Assembly: GCA_946886325.1 (NCBI GenBank)
Contig: CAMPIK010000066.1
Span: 1-9,415 of the forward strand
Direction of reading: 5' to 3'
Length of the DNA stretch: 9,415 nt
Source: an uncultured Shinella sp.
GTDB lineage: Bacteria > Pseudomonadota > Alphaproteobacteria > Rhizobiales > Rhizobiaceae
Shown here: piece by piece, positions 1-5,479 of the stretch
How the letters are laid out: the number at the start of each line of letters is the position of its first letter
How positions within the stretch are numbered: the first letter of the stretch is position 1
The notes under the pieces: generated by a model
The model's input: only the letters and a program-made list of their open reading frames with translations
The model's database searches: none
What the model was told of the DNA's origin: nothing
Position numbers and translations under genes: made by a program

Positions 1-389
1 AGGTCAAGGAAGCCGATTTCCGCGGCAAGGCGAAGCACCTGGAATACAAGGCGCGAGAACACCAGCCCGCGATGCTCTGCACGCTCGTCATGACCGACAA
101 CACCGACAAGAATGGCGTGAAGCGCTACCCGGTCGGCTCCATGCCCGTGATGGACCCGGAAACCGGTGAGGTGCTGATCGACGAACTCGGCCGCCGCTCC
201 TACACGACCTCCGTCGCCTACGGCCCGACGATCGGCAAGAACATCGCGCTCGCCTACCTGCCGCACGCCTATTGCCAGGAAGGCCGCAAGCTCAATGTCG
301 AGTATTTCGCCGAGACCTACCCGGTCGAAGTGGTCGGCATCGGCTACAAGCCGCTCTACGACCCGGAGAATCTCAAGCCGCGGACATAA
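1..389 (+). CDS. GcvT-fold aminomethyltransferase-type protein, C-terminal fragment (dimethylglycine/sarcosine dehydrogenase family)
   Basis: Open from the left edge (codons in frame from base 3) to TAA at 387-389, giving 128 visible residues. The fragment looks like the C-terminal barrel of GcvT-family proteins. It has a CTLVMTDN strand, a PVGSMPV stretch, the Y-T-T-S...G-P-T-I-G-K turn and the ALAYLPH...VEYFAE ending that closes the folate-binding region in dimethylglycine dehydrogenase, sarcosine dehydrogenase and related fusions. Such proteins oxidatively demethylate an N-methylated glycine using FAD and pass the one-carbon unit to tetrahydrofolate. The N-terminal FAD half lies outside the window, so substrate and full architecture cannot be read; a stand-alone aminomethyltransferase is possible. 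A GbdR-like regulator and corrinoid/folate methyltransfer genes in the same window favour a role in betaine, dimethylglycine or sarcosine breakdown (inference). Confidence 0.75.
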   Translation, partial: VKEADFRGKAKHLEYKAREHQPAMLCTLVMTDNTDKNGVKRYPVGSMPVMDPETGEVLIDELGRRSYTTSVAYGPTIGKNIALAYLPHAYCQEGRKLNVEYFAETYPVEVVGIGYKPLYDPENLKPRT

Positions 390-418
390 CGCCGGGAAGC
401 AACGTCCGACTTTAGTGC

Positions 419-451
419 AAGGCGGCCGGCGACGGCCGCCTTACGTGTTTT
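419..451 (+). terminator. Rho-independent terminator after the GcvT-type gene
   Basis: A perfect 10-bp inverted repeat, AAGGCGGCCG (419-428) and CGGCCGCCTT (433-442), encloses a GCGA (GNRA-type) tetraloop. It is followed by a short T tract (TTTT at 448-451). It sits 30 bp after the TAA at 387-389 and separates the metabolic gene from the signalling genes downstream. The T tract is displaced from the stem by five bases, so termination may be incomplete. Confidence 0.75.
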
Positions 452-536
452 CATGCCTTCTAAATTTAACGTTTTCGCAAAGGCTTGCGGCTACCCCTTG
501 ATGTCGGGGAATAGGATATTTTCATAAAGGTCGGCC

Positions 537-1364
537 ATGTCGTTTATCGGTATTTCCGGAATGCAGTATTCCGGCGCATCGCTTTCTCACCATCGCATCC
601 TCGTTGCCGAAGACTCCAATGTCTTCACCTCGATGATCTCCAAGCGCCTGGACGAACTCTTCGGCATCAATGTCGAAATCTGCCGGAACTTCGAGGACCT
701 CGAACTCGCCTATGACAAGTCGGCCGAAAAGATCACGCTGGCGATCTCCAACATCAACCTGCCGGGGGCGGAAAAGGGCGAGGCGCTCGAATACCTGACC
801 GATCTCAGCATTCCGACCATCGTCTTTACCGGCACCTTCCAGCAGCACACGCGCGATCAGCTCCTGTCGAAGGAGATCGTCGATTACATCATCAAGGACA
901 ATATCTTCGCCGTCGACATGCTGGCCGAATCCGTCTGCCGCTTCCTGACGAACCACCAGCATCACGTGCTGGTCGTCGATGACAGCGCGACGGCCCGCGC
1001 GCTCCTGACGACACGGCTGAAGCGCTACAATTTCCGGACCAGCGTGGCGGAAAACGGCTCGCAGGCGCTCAGCCTCCTGAAGGCCAATCCGGACATCGCC
1101 CTGATGATCACCGATTACAACATGCCGGATATCGACGGCTTCGAACTCACCCGGCGCATCCGCGGCACCATCGGCTCGCACCAGTTGCGAATCATCGGCG
1201 TGTCCTCCTCGACGGACCGGCTGCTGTCGGCCCGCTTCCTCAAGGCCGGCGGAAACGACTTCATCATGCGGCCCTTCATCGACGAGGAGTTCTATTGCCG
1301 CGTGAACCAGAACCTCGACACGCTGACGCAAATCAGGGCTGCACAGTCGAAGAAGGCAGGTTGA
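537..1364 (+). CDS. Dual-receiver (REC-REC) response regulator with a degenerate first receiver
   Basis: 275 aa, with no recognisable output domain after the receivers. The ATG at 537 is preceded by AAAGG (526-530) six bases upstream. REC1 (about residues 19-135) has the acidic pair E25-D26, T98 and K120, but the phosphoacceptor position is Asn (N72, in SNINLPG), so it should not accept phosphate. REC2 (about 143-262) has D148-D149, phosphoacceptor D193 (in ITDYNMP) and the serine run after strand 4, but the conserved Lys is Arg (R245 in RPF). The protein is colinear with the REC-REC part of the next gene, so it reads as a GGDEF-less paralogue from a tandem duplication. It probably acts through protein-protein contacts, perhaps with that neighbour. 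No histidine kinase is visible in the window, so its partner kinase is unknown. Confidence 0.85.
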   Translation: MSFIGISGMQYSGASLSHHRILVAEDSNVFTSMISKRLDELFGINVEICRNFEDLELAYDKSAEKITLAISNINLPGAEKGEALEYLTDLSIPTIVFTGTFQQHTRDQLLSKEIVDYIIKDNIFAVDMLAESVCRFLTNHQHHVLVVDDSATARALLTTRLKRYNFRTSVAENGSQALSLLKANPDIALMITDYNMPDIDGFELTRRIRGTIGSHQLRIIGVSSSTDRLLSARFLKAGGNDFIMRPFIDEEFYCRVNQNLDTLTQIRAAQSKKAG

Positions 1365-1504
1365 AACGCCCGGTTTTGCCGCGATGGTGAAAAAAGCGGC
1401 AGCCTAACCCTGCGTTAGATAGATTCCGGCGTGCGATTAACCAGTTGGTAAAAGCCCTGCGTTGTAATGCTGTTGACGGGAACACAATCAAGGTAAAAAA
1501 CGAC
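1365..1504. other. Intergenic region between the two receiver genes
   Basis: 140 bp with lower GC than the flanking genes. It holds weak dyads only: TGCCGC...GCGGCA around 1378-1404 without a T tract, and CTAAC/GTTAG around 1404-1419. An AAGG at 1490-1493 lies 11 bases before the chosen GTG start. I see no convincing terminator or promoter, so the two genes may be co-transcribed. Confidence 0.35.
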
Positions 1505-2833
1505 GTGGCAGTGGATGGTTATCCGCAGCGAGGGCCTGCATTCTTGCGCCACTCGGGGCAGCGAATGCTGCTCATCGAGGATTCCCGCATGTTTTCGACG
1601 GCCATCAAGTACCGGCTCGAAAAGGAGCTTGGCCTTGAGGTGACGCATTGCCCGAGCATGGTGACGCTGCGCGGCGAACTCCAGGAAGACGGGCACGATT
1701 TCGTGCTCGCCGTGCTCGACCTCAACCTGCCGGATGCGCCGAATTCCGAGGCGCTCGATTTCATCATCTCGAAGGGCATCGCGCCGCTCGTCTTCACGGG
1801 ATCGTTCAGCGATGCGACGCGCGAGACGATCCTTGCCAAGAACGTGCTCGACTATGTCGTCAAGGACAGCCCGGCCGCTATCCAGCAGCTTGTCACCGCC
1901 GTCGACCGGGTGCTGACCAGCGGCAAGACGCGCGTGCTGATGGTCGATTCCGACCCGTCCTCGCTGGAGCGCCATGTCGGGCTGATGCAGAAGCAGCGCT
2001 TCCAGGTCGAGGTCGCCACGACAGGTGCCGAGGCGCTGGATGTGCTCGATGCGACCTCGGATATCGACATGGTCATCTGCGATCTCGATCTCGCCGACAT
2101 GGACGGCTTCATGCTGCTCGACGAGATCCACAAGCGCCATGGCGACGAACATGTCCGCGTCGTCGGTCTCTCGTCGGCCACGGACCGGATCGTCGCGGCG
2201 CGCTTCCTGCGGGCCGGCGGCGACGAATATATCCAGAAGCCGTTCCTCGTCGAGGAATTCAACAGCCGCATCTTCCATGTCGCCGCGATCCAGAAGCGCG
2301 TTCAGGCGCTGCATCGCATCGCCGCGCGGGACTACCTGACCGACATCTACAACCGCCGCTACTTTTTCGAGGCCGGTCCGCGGCTCGTCGACCAGTCGAT
2401 CCGGCGCAACATCCCGATGTCGATCGCCATCCTCGACATCGACCATTTCAAGCGCCTCAACGACACCTATGGCCACGAGGTCGGCGACGTCGTGCTGAAG
2501 GTCGTATCGCGCCGCCTGAAGACGAAGATCGCCGGGCGGCACCTCCTGGCGCGGCTCGGCGGCGAAGAGTTCGGCATCATCTTCCAGGGGCTGGAACTGG
2601 ATGCGGCGGTCGACTATTGCGACGAGTTGCGGGAAGACCTTTCGGCAAGCCCGATCGACGCCGACGGCGAACCGCTGACCATCACCGTCTCGGTCGGCCT
2701 TGCGGCGATTGCCGGCAAGGAGACCTTCGACAACTACCTGAACGCCGCCGACCAGTTCCTCTACATGGCCAAACATGCCGGCCGGAACCGGACGTTTTCT
2801 GAACTGTCGCTGATGACGGCGCTGGCCGGGTAG
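1505..2833 (+). CDS. REC-REC-GGDEF diguanylate cyclase response regulator (PleD-like architecture)
   Basis: 442 aa from a GTG start at 1505. Predicted to make c-di-GMP from two GTP under control of phosphorylation. REC1 (about 19-135): E25-D26, D72, T98 and K120 all present. REC2 (about 143-262): D148, D193 and K245 are present, but the second acidic position is Ser (S149 in VDSDPSS) and the usual LP/MP after the phosphoacceptor is LA. The GGDEF domain spans about 275-430, with DYLTDIYNRR, the metal-site D-I-D-H-F-K motif, NDTYGHEVGD and an intact GGEEF (352-356), so it should be catalytic. The RxxD inhibitory site expected five residues before GGEEF reads AGRH, so product inhibition at the I-site is probably absent. 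An in-frame TTG at 1445 would add 20 residues. GTG 1505 is preferred because it puts every receiver landmark at the same residue number as in the upstream paralogue. Confidence 0.85.
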   Translation: MAVDGYPQRGPAFLRHSGQRMLLIEDSRMFSTAIKYRLEKELGLEVTHCPSMVTLRGELQEDGHDFVLAVLDLNLPDAPNSEALDFIISKGIAPLVFTGSFSDATRETILAKNVLDYVVKDSPAAIQQLVTAVDRVLTSGKTRVLMVDSDPSSLERHVGLMQKQRFQVEVATTGAEALDVLDATSDIDMVICDLDLADMDGFMLLDEIHKRHGDEHVRVVGLSSATDRIVAARFLRAGGDEYIQKPFLVEEFNSRIFHVAAIQKRVQALHRIAARDYLTDIYNRRYFFEAGPRLVDQSIRRNIPMSIAILDIDHFKRLNDTYGHEVGDVVLKVVSRRLKTKIAGRHLLARLGGEEFGIIFQGLELDAAVDYCDELREDLSASPIDADGEPLTITVSVGLAAIAGKETFDNYLNAADQFLYMAKHAGRNRTFSELSLMTALAG

Positions 2834-2850
2834 GGCGCGCCCAGCGCGCC
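2834..2850. other. GC hairpin directly after the GGDEF stop codon
   Basis: GGCGCGC-CCA-GCGCGCC is a 7-bp perfect stem abutting the TAG at 2831-2833. It lies in the 52-bp gap between convergent genes. There is no T tract on either strand, so it is at best a weak bidirectional terminator or an mRNA 3'-end stabiliser. Confidence 0.4.
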
Positions 2851-2885
2851 GCCACCTGATCCAATCCGCGGAGACCTGTCCTGAC

Positions 2886-3908
2886 TTAACGCGCCGCGGC
2901 GGTCGCGAGCGTCAGCTTGCGGTCGGCGCGCTCCTGCTGGGGCGAGCGGTTGTAGAGCTCGCGGTAGCATTTCGAGAAATGCGAGGCGGAGACGAAGCCG
3001 CAGGCGACCGCGACCTCCACCACCGGCATCGACGACTGGACGAGCAGGTGGCGCGCCCGGTCGAGGCGGATTTCCAGGTAGTAGCGGGCCGGCGAACGGC
3101 CCATTTCCTGGCGGAAGAGGCGCTCGATCTGGCGCCGGGAGAGGTCGGCGCCCTCGGCGATCTCAAGCAAAGACAGCGGCTCCGACAGGTTGCTCTCCAT
3201 CAGTTCGATGATCGAGAGCACCTTGGCGTTCTGCACGCCGAGGCGGGCGCGCAGCGGCAGGCGCTGGCGGTCGTGCGGACCGCGCACGCGGTCGGTCAGC
3301 GCCTGCTCGCAGACGCGGTTGACGAGGTTCTCGCCGAAATCCTGGTCGATCAGGTTCAGCATCATGTCGAGCGAGGCGGTGCCGCCGGCGCAGGTGTAGA
3401 TGTTGCTGTCGATCTCGTAGAGGTCGGCATAGACCTCCGCCTGCGGGAAGGCCTCGGCGAAGCCCGGCAGGTTTTCCCAGTGGATGGCGCAGCGCTTGCC
3501 GGAGAGCAGTCCGGCCTGGGCCAGGACATGGGCACCGGTACAGAGCGAGCCGACCGAGACGCCGCGGTTATAGACCTCGCGCAGCCAGGCATTGACCGAC
3601 TTGTTGTAGAAATCCTCGACATAGATGCCCGAACAGACGAGCACCATGGAGGGCCGGTTCTCGCCGCCCAGGAACTTGCGCTCATCGGCAAGCGAGGAAT
3701 TGACCTCGATGCCGATGCCGCTCGACGACAGGACCTGCTGGCCGTCGGTCGAGGACAGCCGCCATGTATAGGCCTCGTAGCCCAGCATGCGGTTGGCGAT
3801 GCGCAGCGTCTCGATGGCGGCCGAGAAGGGCAGCATGGAGAAATTCGGCACGAGGAAGAAAACGAGGGAACGCTTCTTTGCGGGTGTCTTGGTCATCGGG
3901 AAATCCAT
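2886..3908 (-). CDS. GlxA-family transcriptional regulator (DJ-1/PfpI-like domain plus AraC HTH), GbdR-like
   Basis: 340 aa from ATG 3908; the alternatives are ATG 3896 (336 aa) and TTG 3926. None has a strong ribosome site. Residues about 12-180 form a DJ-1/PfpI (class I amidotransferase-like) ligand domain. It starts VFFLVPNFSMLPFSAAIE, a signature I associate with GbdR/ArgR-like regulators, and has a nucleophile-elbow-like GSLCTGAH (Cys 123). Residues about 230-330 hold two AraC helix-turn-helix units (LLEIAEGADLSRRQIERLF and VVEVAVACGFVSASHFSKCY). In Pseudomonas, GbdR senses glycine betaine and dimethylglycine and activates their catabolic genes. The GcvT-type and corrinoid/folate genes nearby make the same role plausible here, but the ligand is inferred. 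The gene is convergent with the GGDEF gene and divergent from the GNAT gene, and its upstream region carries repeated candidate operators. Confidence 0.85.
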   Translation of the reverse strand: MDFPMTKTPAKKRSLVFFLVPNFSMLPFSAAIETLRIANRMLGYEAYTWRLSSTDGQQVLSSSGIGIEVNSSLADERKFLGGENRPSMVLVCSGIYVEDFYNKSVNAWLREVYNRGVSVGSLCTGAHVLAQAGLLSGKRCAIHWENLPGFAEAFPQAEVYADLYEIDSNIYTCAGGTASLDMMLNLIDQDFGENLVNRVCEQALTDRVRGPHDRQRLPLRARLGVQNAKVLSIIELMESNLSEPLSLLEIAEGADLSRRQIERLFRQEMGRSPARYYLEIRLDRARHLLVQSSMPVVEVAVACGFVSASHFSKCYRELYNRSPQQERADRKLTLATAAAR

Positions 3909-3940
3909 GCTCGGGGCCTGTCGCAAGCGTCGCTCGCATG

Positions 3941-3952
3941 GCGCATATGCGC
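3941..3952. repeat. 12-bp perfect palindrome, candidate operator
   Basis: GCGCATATGCGC is its own reverse complement. It lies 32 bp upstream of the chosen regulator start and close to the centre of the larger TGTCGCAA (3919-3926) / TTGCGACA (3961-3968) dyad. A role as a regulator site or promoter element is inference from placement and symmetry. Confidence 0.45.
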
Positions 3953-4073
3953 TTGTCGATTTGCGACATTGACATGGAAAACTACGACTGTGAAGTGGGA
4001 GTTTGGCTTAATAACTCAGTCTGTTGCGGCGGGATTGCGGCGCGTCGGCAATGCTGGATGGCGCTTGCTGTTT

Positions 4074-4098
4074 GCGACACATCCTGCGCTTGTGTCGC
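4074..4098. repeat. 8-9-8 inverted repeat, candidate operator
   Basis: GCGACACA (4074-4081) and TGTGTCGC (4091-4098) are perfect complements separated by 9 bp. The left arm overlaps the second TTGCGACA copy. The spacing gives about one and a half helical turns between arm centres, and the site lies about 100-120 bp upstream of the acetyltransferase ATG. Confidence 0.45.
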
Positions 4099-4196
4099 GG
4101 GGCATTTCTTGCATCGGTGGAAGCCGCCCCTGACGGCCGGCGACTTTCCTTCAAGGGAATCATGGCTTATCGATGAGGCAGGATGAAGGAGTTGCC

Positions 4197-4802
4197 ATGT
4201 TGCTGGATGGATATTCGGACGTGCCGGCCGGCAAGATCGCCGCCGTCGTGACGAGCCTTGAAATGACGGCGCGGCCGGCCGCCGGCCGCGACCCGGCGCA
4301 GCCGGACCTGTCGCTGGAACTGGTCGCGGCACCGAACGTCGACTTTTACCGCGATCTCTATCGCCGCGTCGGGGCCGACTGGCTCTGGGTGTCGCGGCTC
4401 GCAATGCCGGATGCGACGCTTGCGGCGATCATCCAGGATCGCAAGGTGGAAGTTCACGCGGTGATGCGCGACGGGCGGGCGGAAGGCCTGCTGGAGCTCG
4501 ATTTCCGGCAGGAGGGCGAATGCGAACTCGCTTTCTTCGGGCTGACGGAGGCGATCATCGGGCAGGGCGCCGGCCGCTGGCTGATGAACCGGGCGATCGA
4601 TCGCGCCTGGTCGCAGCCGATCGGGCGCTTCTGGGTTCATACCTGCAGCGTCGACCATCCGCTGGCGCTCGGCTTCTACATGCGCTCGGGCTTCGTGCCC
4701 TTCCGGCGCCAGGTCGAGGTGTTCGACGATCCCCGGCTGCTCGGCGTCCTGCCGGAGGAGGCGGCACCGCATGTTCCGGTGCTGCGGCCACGCCGCAGAT
4801 AG
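4197..4802 (+). CDS. GNAT-family N-acetyltransferase
   Basis: 201 aa. The ATG at 4197 is chosen over in-frame ATG 4173 because AAGGAG (4186-4191) sits five bases upstream. The fold is recognisable in the C-terminal half. Residues 109-133 give a beta4/alpha3 segment with the acetyl-CoA pyrophosphate loop (IIGQGAGRWLM), and 145-170 give the beta5-alpha4 segment with HTCSVDHPLALGFYMRSGF, typical of GNAT motif B. The first 50 residues are less typical and may form a separate strand layer. The acceptor substrate cannot be read. Divergence from the betaine-type regulator suggests control by it and a role linked to methylamine or amino-acid metabolism, which is inference. The gene ends tail-to-tail with a DUF1127 gene across a shared hairpin. 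Confidence 0.8.
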   Translation: MLLDGYSDVPAGKIAAVVTSLEMTARPAAGRDPAQPDLSLELVAAPNVDFYRDLYRRVGADWLWVSRLAMPDATLAAIIQDRKVEVHAVMRDGRAEGLLELDFRQEGECELAFFGLTEAIIGQGAGRWLMNRAIDRAWSQPIGRFWVHTCSVDHPLALGFYMRSGFVPFRRQVEVFDDPRLLGVLPEEAAPHVPVLRPRRR

Positions 4803-4809
4803 GTGGCCG

Positions 4810-4855
4810 AAAACAGACCGCCGGGCGTGAGAAGCGAAAATCTCAGGCCCGGCGG
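4810..4855 (-). terminator. Terminator hairpin between convergent GNAT and DUF1127 genes
   Basis: CCGCCGGGC (4818-4826) pairs with GCCCGGCGG (4847-4855). After one G/G mismatch, TGAGA (4828-4832) pairs with TCTCA (4841-4845) around an 8-base loop. On the minus strand the stem is followed by TCTG and TTTT (4813-4810), so it terminates the DUF1127 transcript. On the plus strand it starts 15 bp after the GNAT stop but has no T tract, so it would act there only as a stem. Confidence 0.7.
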
Positions 4856-4895
4856 CAGATGGCGTATTCGGGATTGTCGTCGCGGCGGCGTGGTT

Positions 4896-5105
4896 TCATC
4901 GCGTGGCGCGCGGCGTCTTGTTCGTGCCGGCAACGTCCGCGGACGGATAGCCGATATCCTTCAGGAGATCGAAGGGCAGGCCTTCGAGTTCCTGTTCCGC
5001 CTGGTGGCGGCGCCATGCGGCGACGATCGCGCCGGCGGAGCGGCGGACGGTGTCAAAGAGGCGGCCGGTCGAGCCGGTGCCATGGTCGAATACGATGCTT
5101 GTCAT
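4896..5105 (-). CDS. DUF1127 small protein (downstream copy)
   Basis: 69 aa, with a minus-strand ATG at 5105 and AAAGGA upstream at about eight bases. Residues about 27-57 carry the DUF1127 pattern: a Trp and basic helix (AAWRRHQAEQEL) followed by LEGLPFDLLKDIGYP. The N-terminal 25 residues are variable and the C-terminus is basic. DUF1127 proteins are common in Rhizobiales, often in several copies, and some have been linked to regulation through RNA or protein contacts; the function of this copy is not known. It is the second of two DUF1127 genes on the same strand, 108 bp after the first. It has its own candidate promoter and LysR box upstream, a leader that can hide its ribosome site, and a clear terminator downstream. 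Confidence 0.8.
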   Translation of the reverse strand: MTSIVFDHGTGSTGRLFDTVRRSAGAIVAAWRRHQAEQELEGLPFDLLKDIGYPSADVAGTNKTPRATR

Positions 5106-5110
5106 TTCGA

Positions 5111-5160
5111 GGTTCCTTTCGAGCTTGGGAGGCTTTTCGAAAGGTCGCGACCTTGAGCCT
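5111..5160 (-). promoter_or_regulatory. mRNA leader able to sequester the ribosome binding site of the downstream DUF1127 gene
   Basis: In the minus-strand transcript CCUUUCGA (5144-5137) is perfectly complementary to UCGAAAGG (5122-5115), which contains the AAAGG ribosome site of the ATG at 5105. The CCUU also belongs to the 14-bp palindrome AAGGTCGCGACCTT (5141-5154), which can fold as AAGGU-CGCG-ACCUU. In addition AGGCU (5160-5156) can pair with AGCCU (5135-5131) around it. The SD-closed and SD-open folds are therefore mutually exclusive. The complementarity is seen in the sequence; the switching role is inferred, and no fold energy was calculated. Confidence 0.4.
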
Positions 5161-5161
5161 G

Positions 5162-5206
5162 ATCATGCCGCGACCTTATTCATCAATCAAACGAATATAT
5201 TTGATT
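5162..5206 (-). promoter_or_regulatory. Candidate promoter and LysR-type box of the downstream DUF1127 gene
   Basis: On the minus strand TTGATT (5190-5185), a 17-bp spacer and CATGAT (5167-5162) form a plausible -35/-10 pair that would start transcription around 5155. The -35 lies in the 13-mer TCAATCAAACGAA (5183-5195, plus strand), which recurs exactly at 5504-5516. Here the 13-mer is part of a symmetrical site: AATCAAA (5185-5191) and TTTGATT (5200-5206) around 8 bp. Confidence 0.5.
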
Positions 5207-5213
5207 TCATGCA

Positions 5214-5423
5214 TCAGCGTTTGTCATGCGTCAGAAGCTTGCCGTTCGCCCGTTCCGGCCAGCCGATGTCGCGCTTGACGTGAGCAGGCAGACTTTCCAG
5301 TTCGACGAGCGCGCGCTGGTGCAGGCGGCGGGCCAGGACGTCCTGCCACAGCCGGCGAACCGAAAAGGAAAAGCCGTTGCCGGCGACGCGCACGGCGAGC
5401 GGGGCGGAGTTCATCTTGGTCAT
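5214..5423 (-). CDS. DUF1127 small protein (upstream copy)
   Basis: 69 aa, with a minus-strand ATG at 5423 and a strong AAGGAG ribosome site six bases upstream. The DUF1127 signature lies in the C-terminal half: a basic helix with Trp (RRLWQDVLARRLHQRAL) then VELESLPAHVKRDIGWPE, and a basic tail. The first 20 residues are variable. It has the same length as its neighbour, and the core motif (LexLP...KxDIGxP) is shared, so the two are paralogues, though diverged outside that core. It is divergent from the LysR gene, 138 bp away. No terminator follows before the second copy, so some read-through is possible. Molecular function is unknown. Confidence 0.8.
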   Translation of the reverse strand: MTKMNSAPLAVRVAGNGFSFSVRRLWQDVLARRLHQRALVELESLPAHVKRDIGWPERANGKLLTHDKR

Positions 5424-5479
5424 GTCAGTCTCCTTCCTTGGGTTTCAAAAGCGCTGGGCTTCGTGTCTCATTTGCTGGA

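Larger units (their letters stand above)
3909..4196. promoter_or_regulatory. Repeat-rich divergent control region between the GlxA-family regulator and the acetyltransferase
   Basis: 288 bp without a credible gene. It contains TTGCGACA at 3961-3968 and 4072-4079, and its reverse complement TGTCGCAA at 3919-3926. A longer imperfect direct repeat covers 3949-3968 (20 bp) and 4061-4079 (19 bp); the two differ by one indel and two substitutions. GCGCTTG occurs three times, at 3949, 4061 and 4086. On the minus strand, 3968-3953 reads TGTCGC-N8-AA, which from memory is the half-site described for Pseudomonas ArgR, an AraC-type regulator. This suggests binding by the adjacent GlxA-family protein. 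A TTGACA at 3969-3974 could be a -35 element on the plus strand, but no good -10 follows at 16-18 bp. Confidence 0.5.

Noticed and set aside
1415..2776. 453-codon minus-strand open frame opposite the GGDEF gene, and a similar 269-codon frame at 522-1331
   Set aside because: Both lie antisense to receiver genes with conserved catalytic residues. Their composition is shadow-like and no domain is recognisable.
3969..4000. Sigma-70 promoter starting at TTGACA 3969-3974
   Set aside because: The -35 is perfect, but the hexamers at 16-18 bp spacing do not resemble a -10. It is recorded only within the control-region entry.
2979..4133. 384-codon plus-strand open frame opposite the GlxA-family regulator
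   Set aside because: It is antisense to a clear DJ-1/AraC regulator, has shadow-type composition, and runs on into the intergenic repeats.
4803..5156. 117-codon plus-strand frame after the acetyltransferase
   Set aside because: It runs through the terminator hairpin and is antisense to a recognisable DUF1127 gene.
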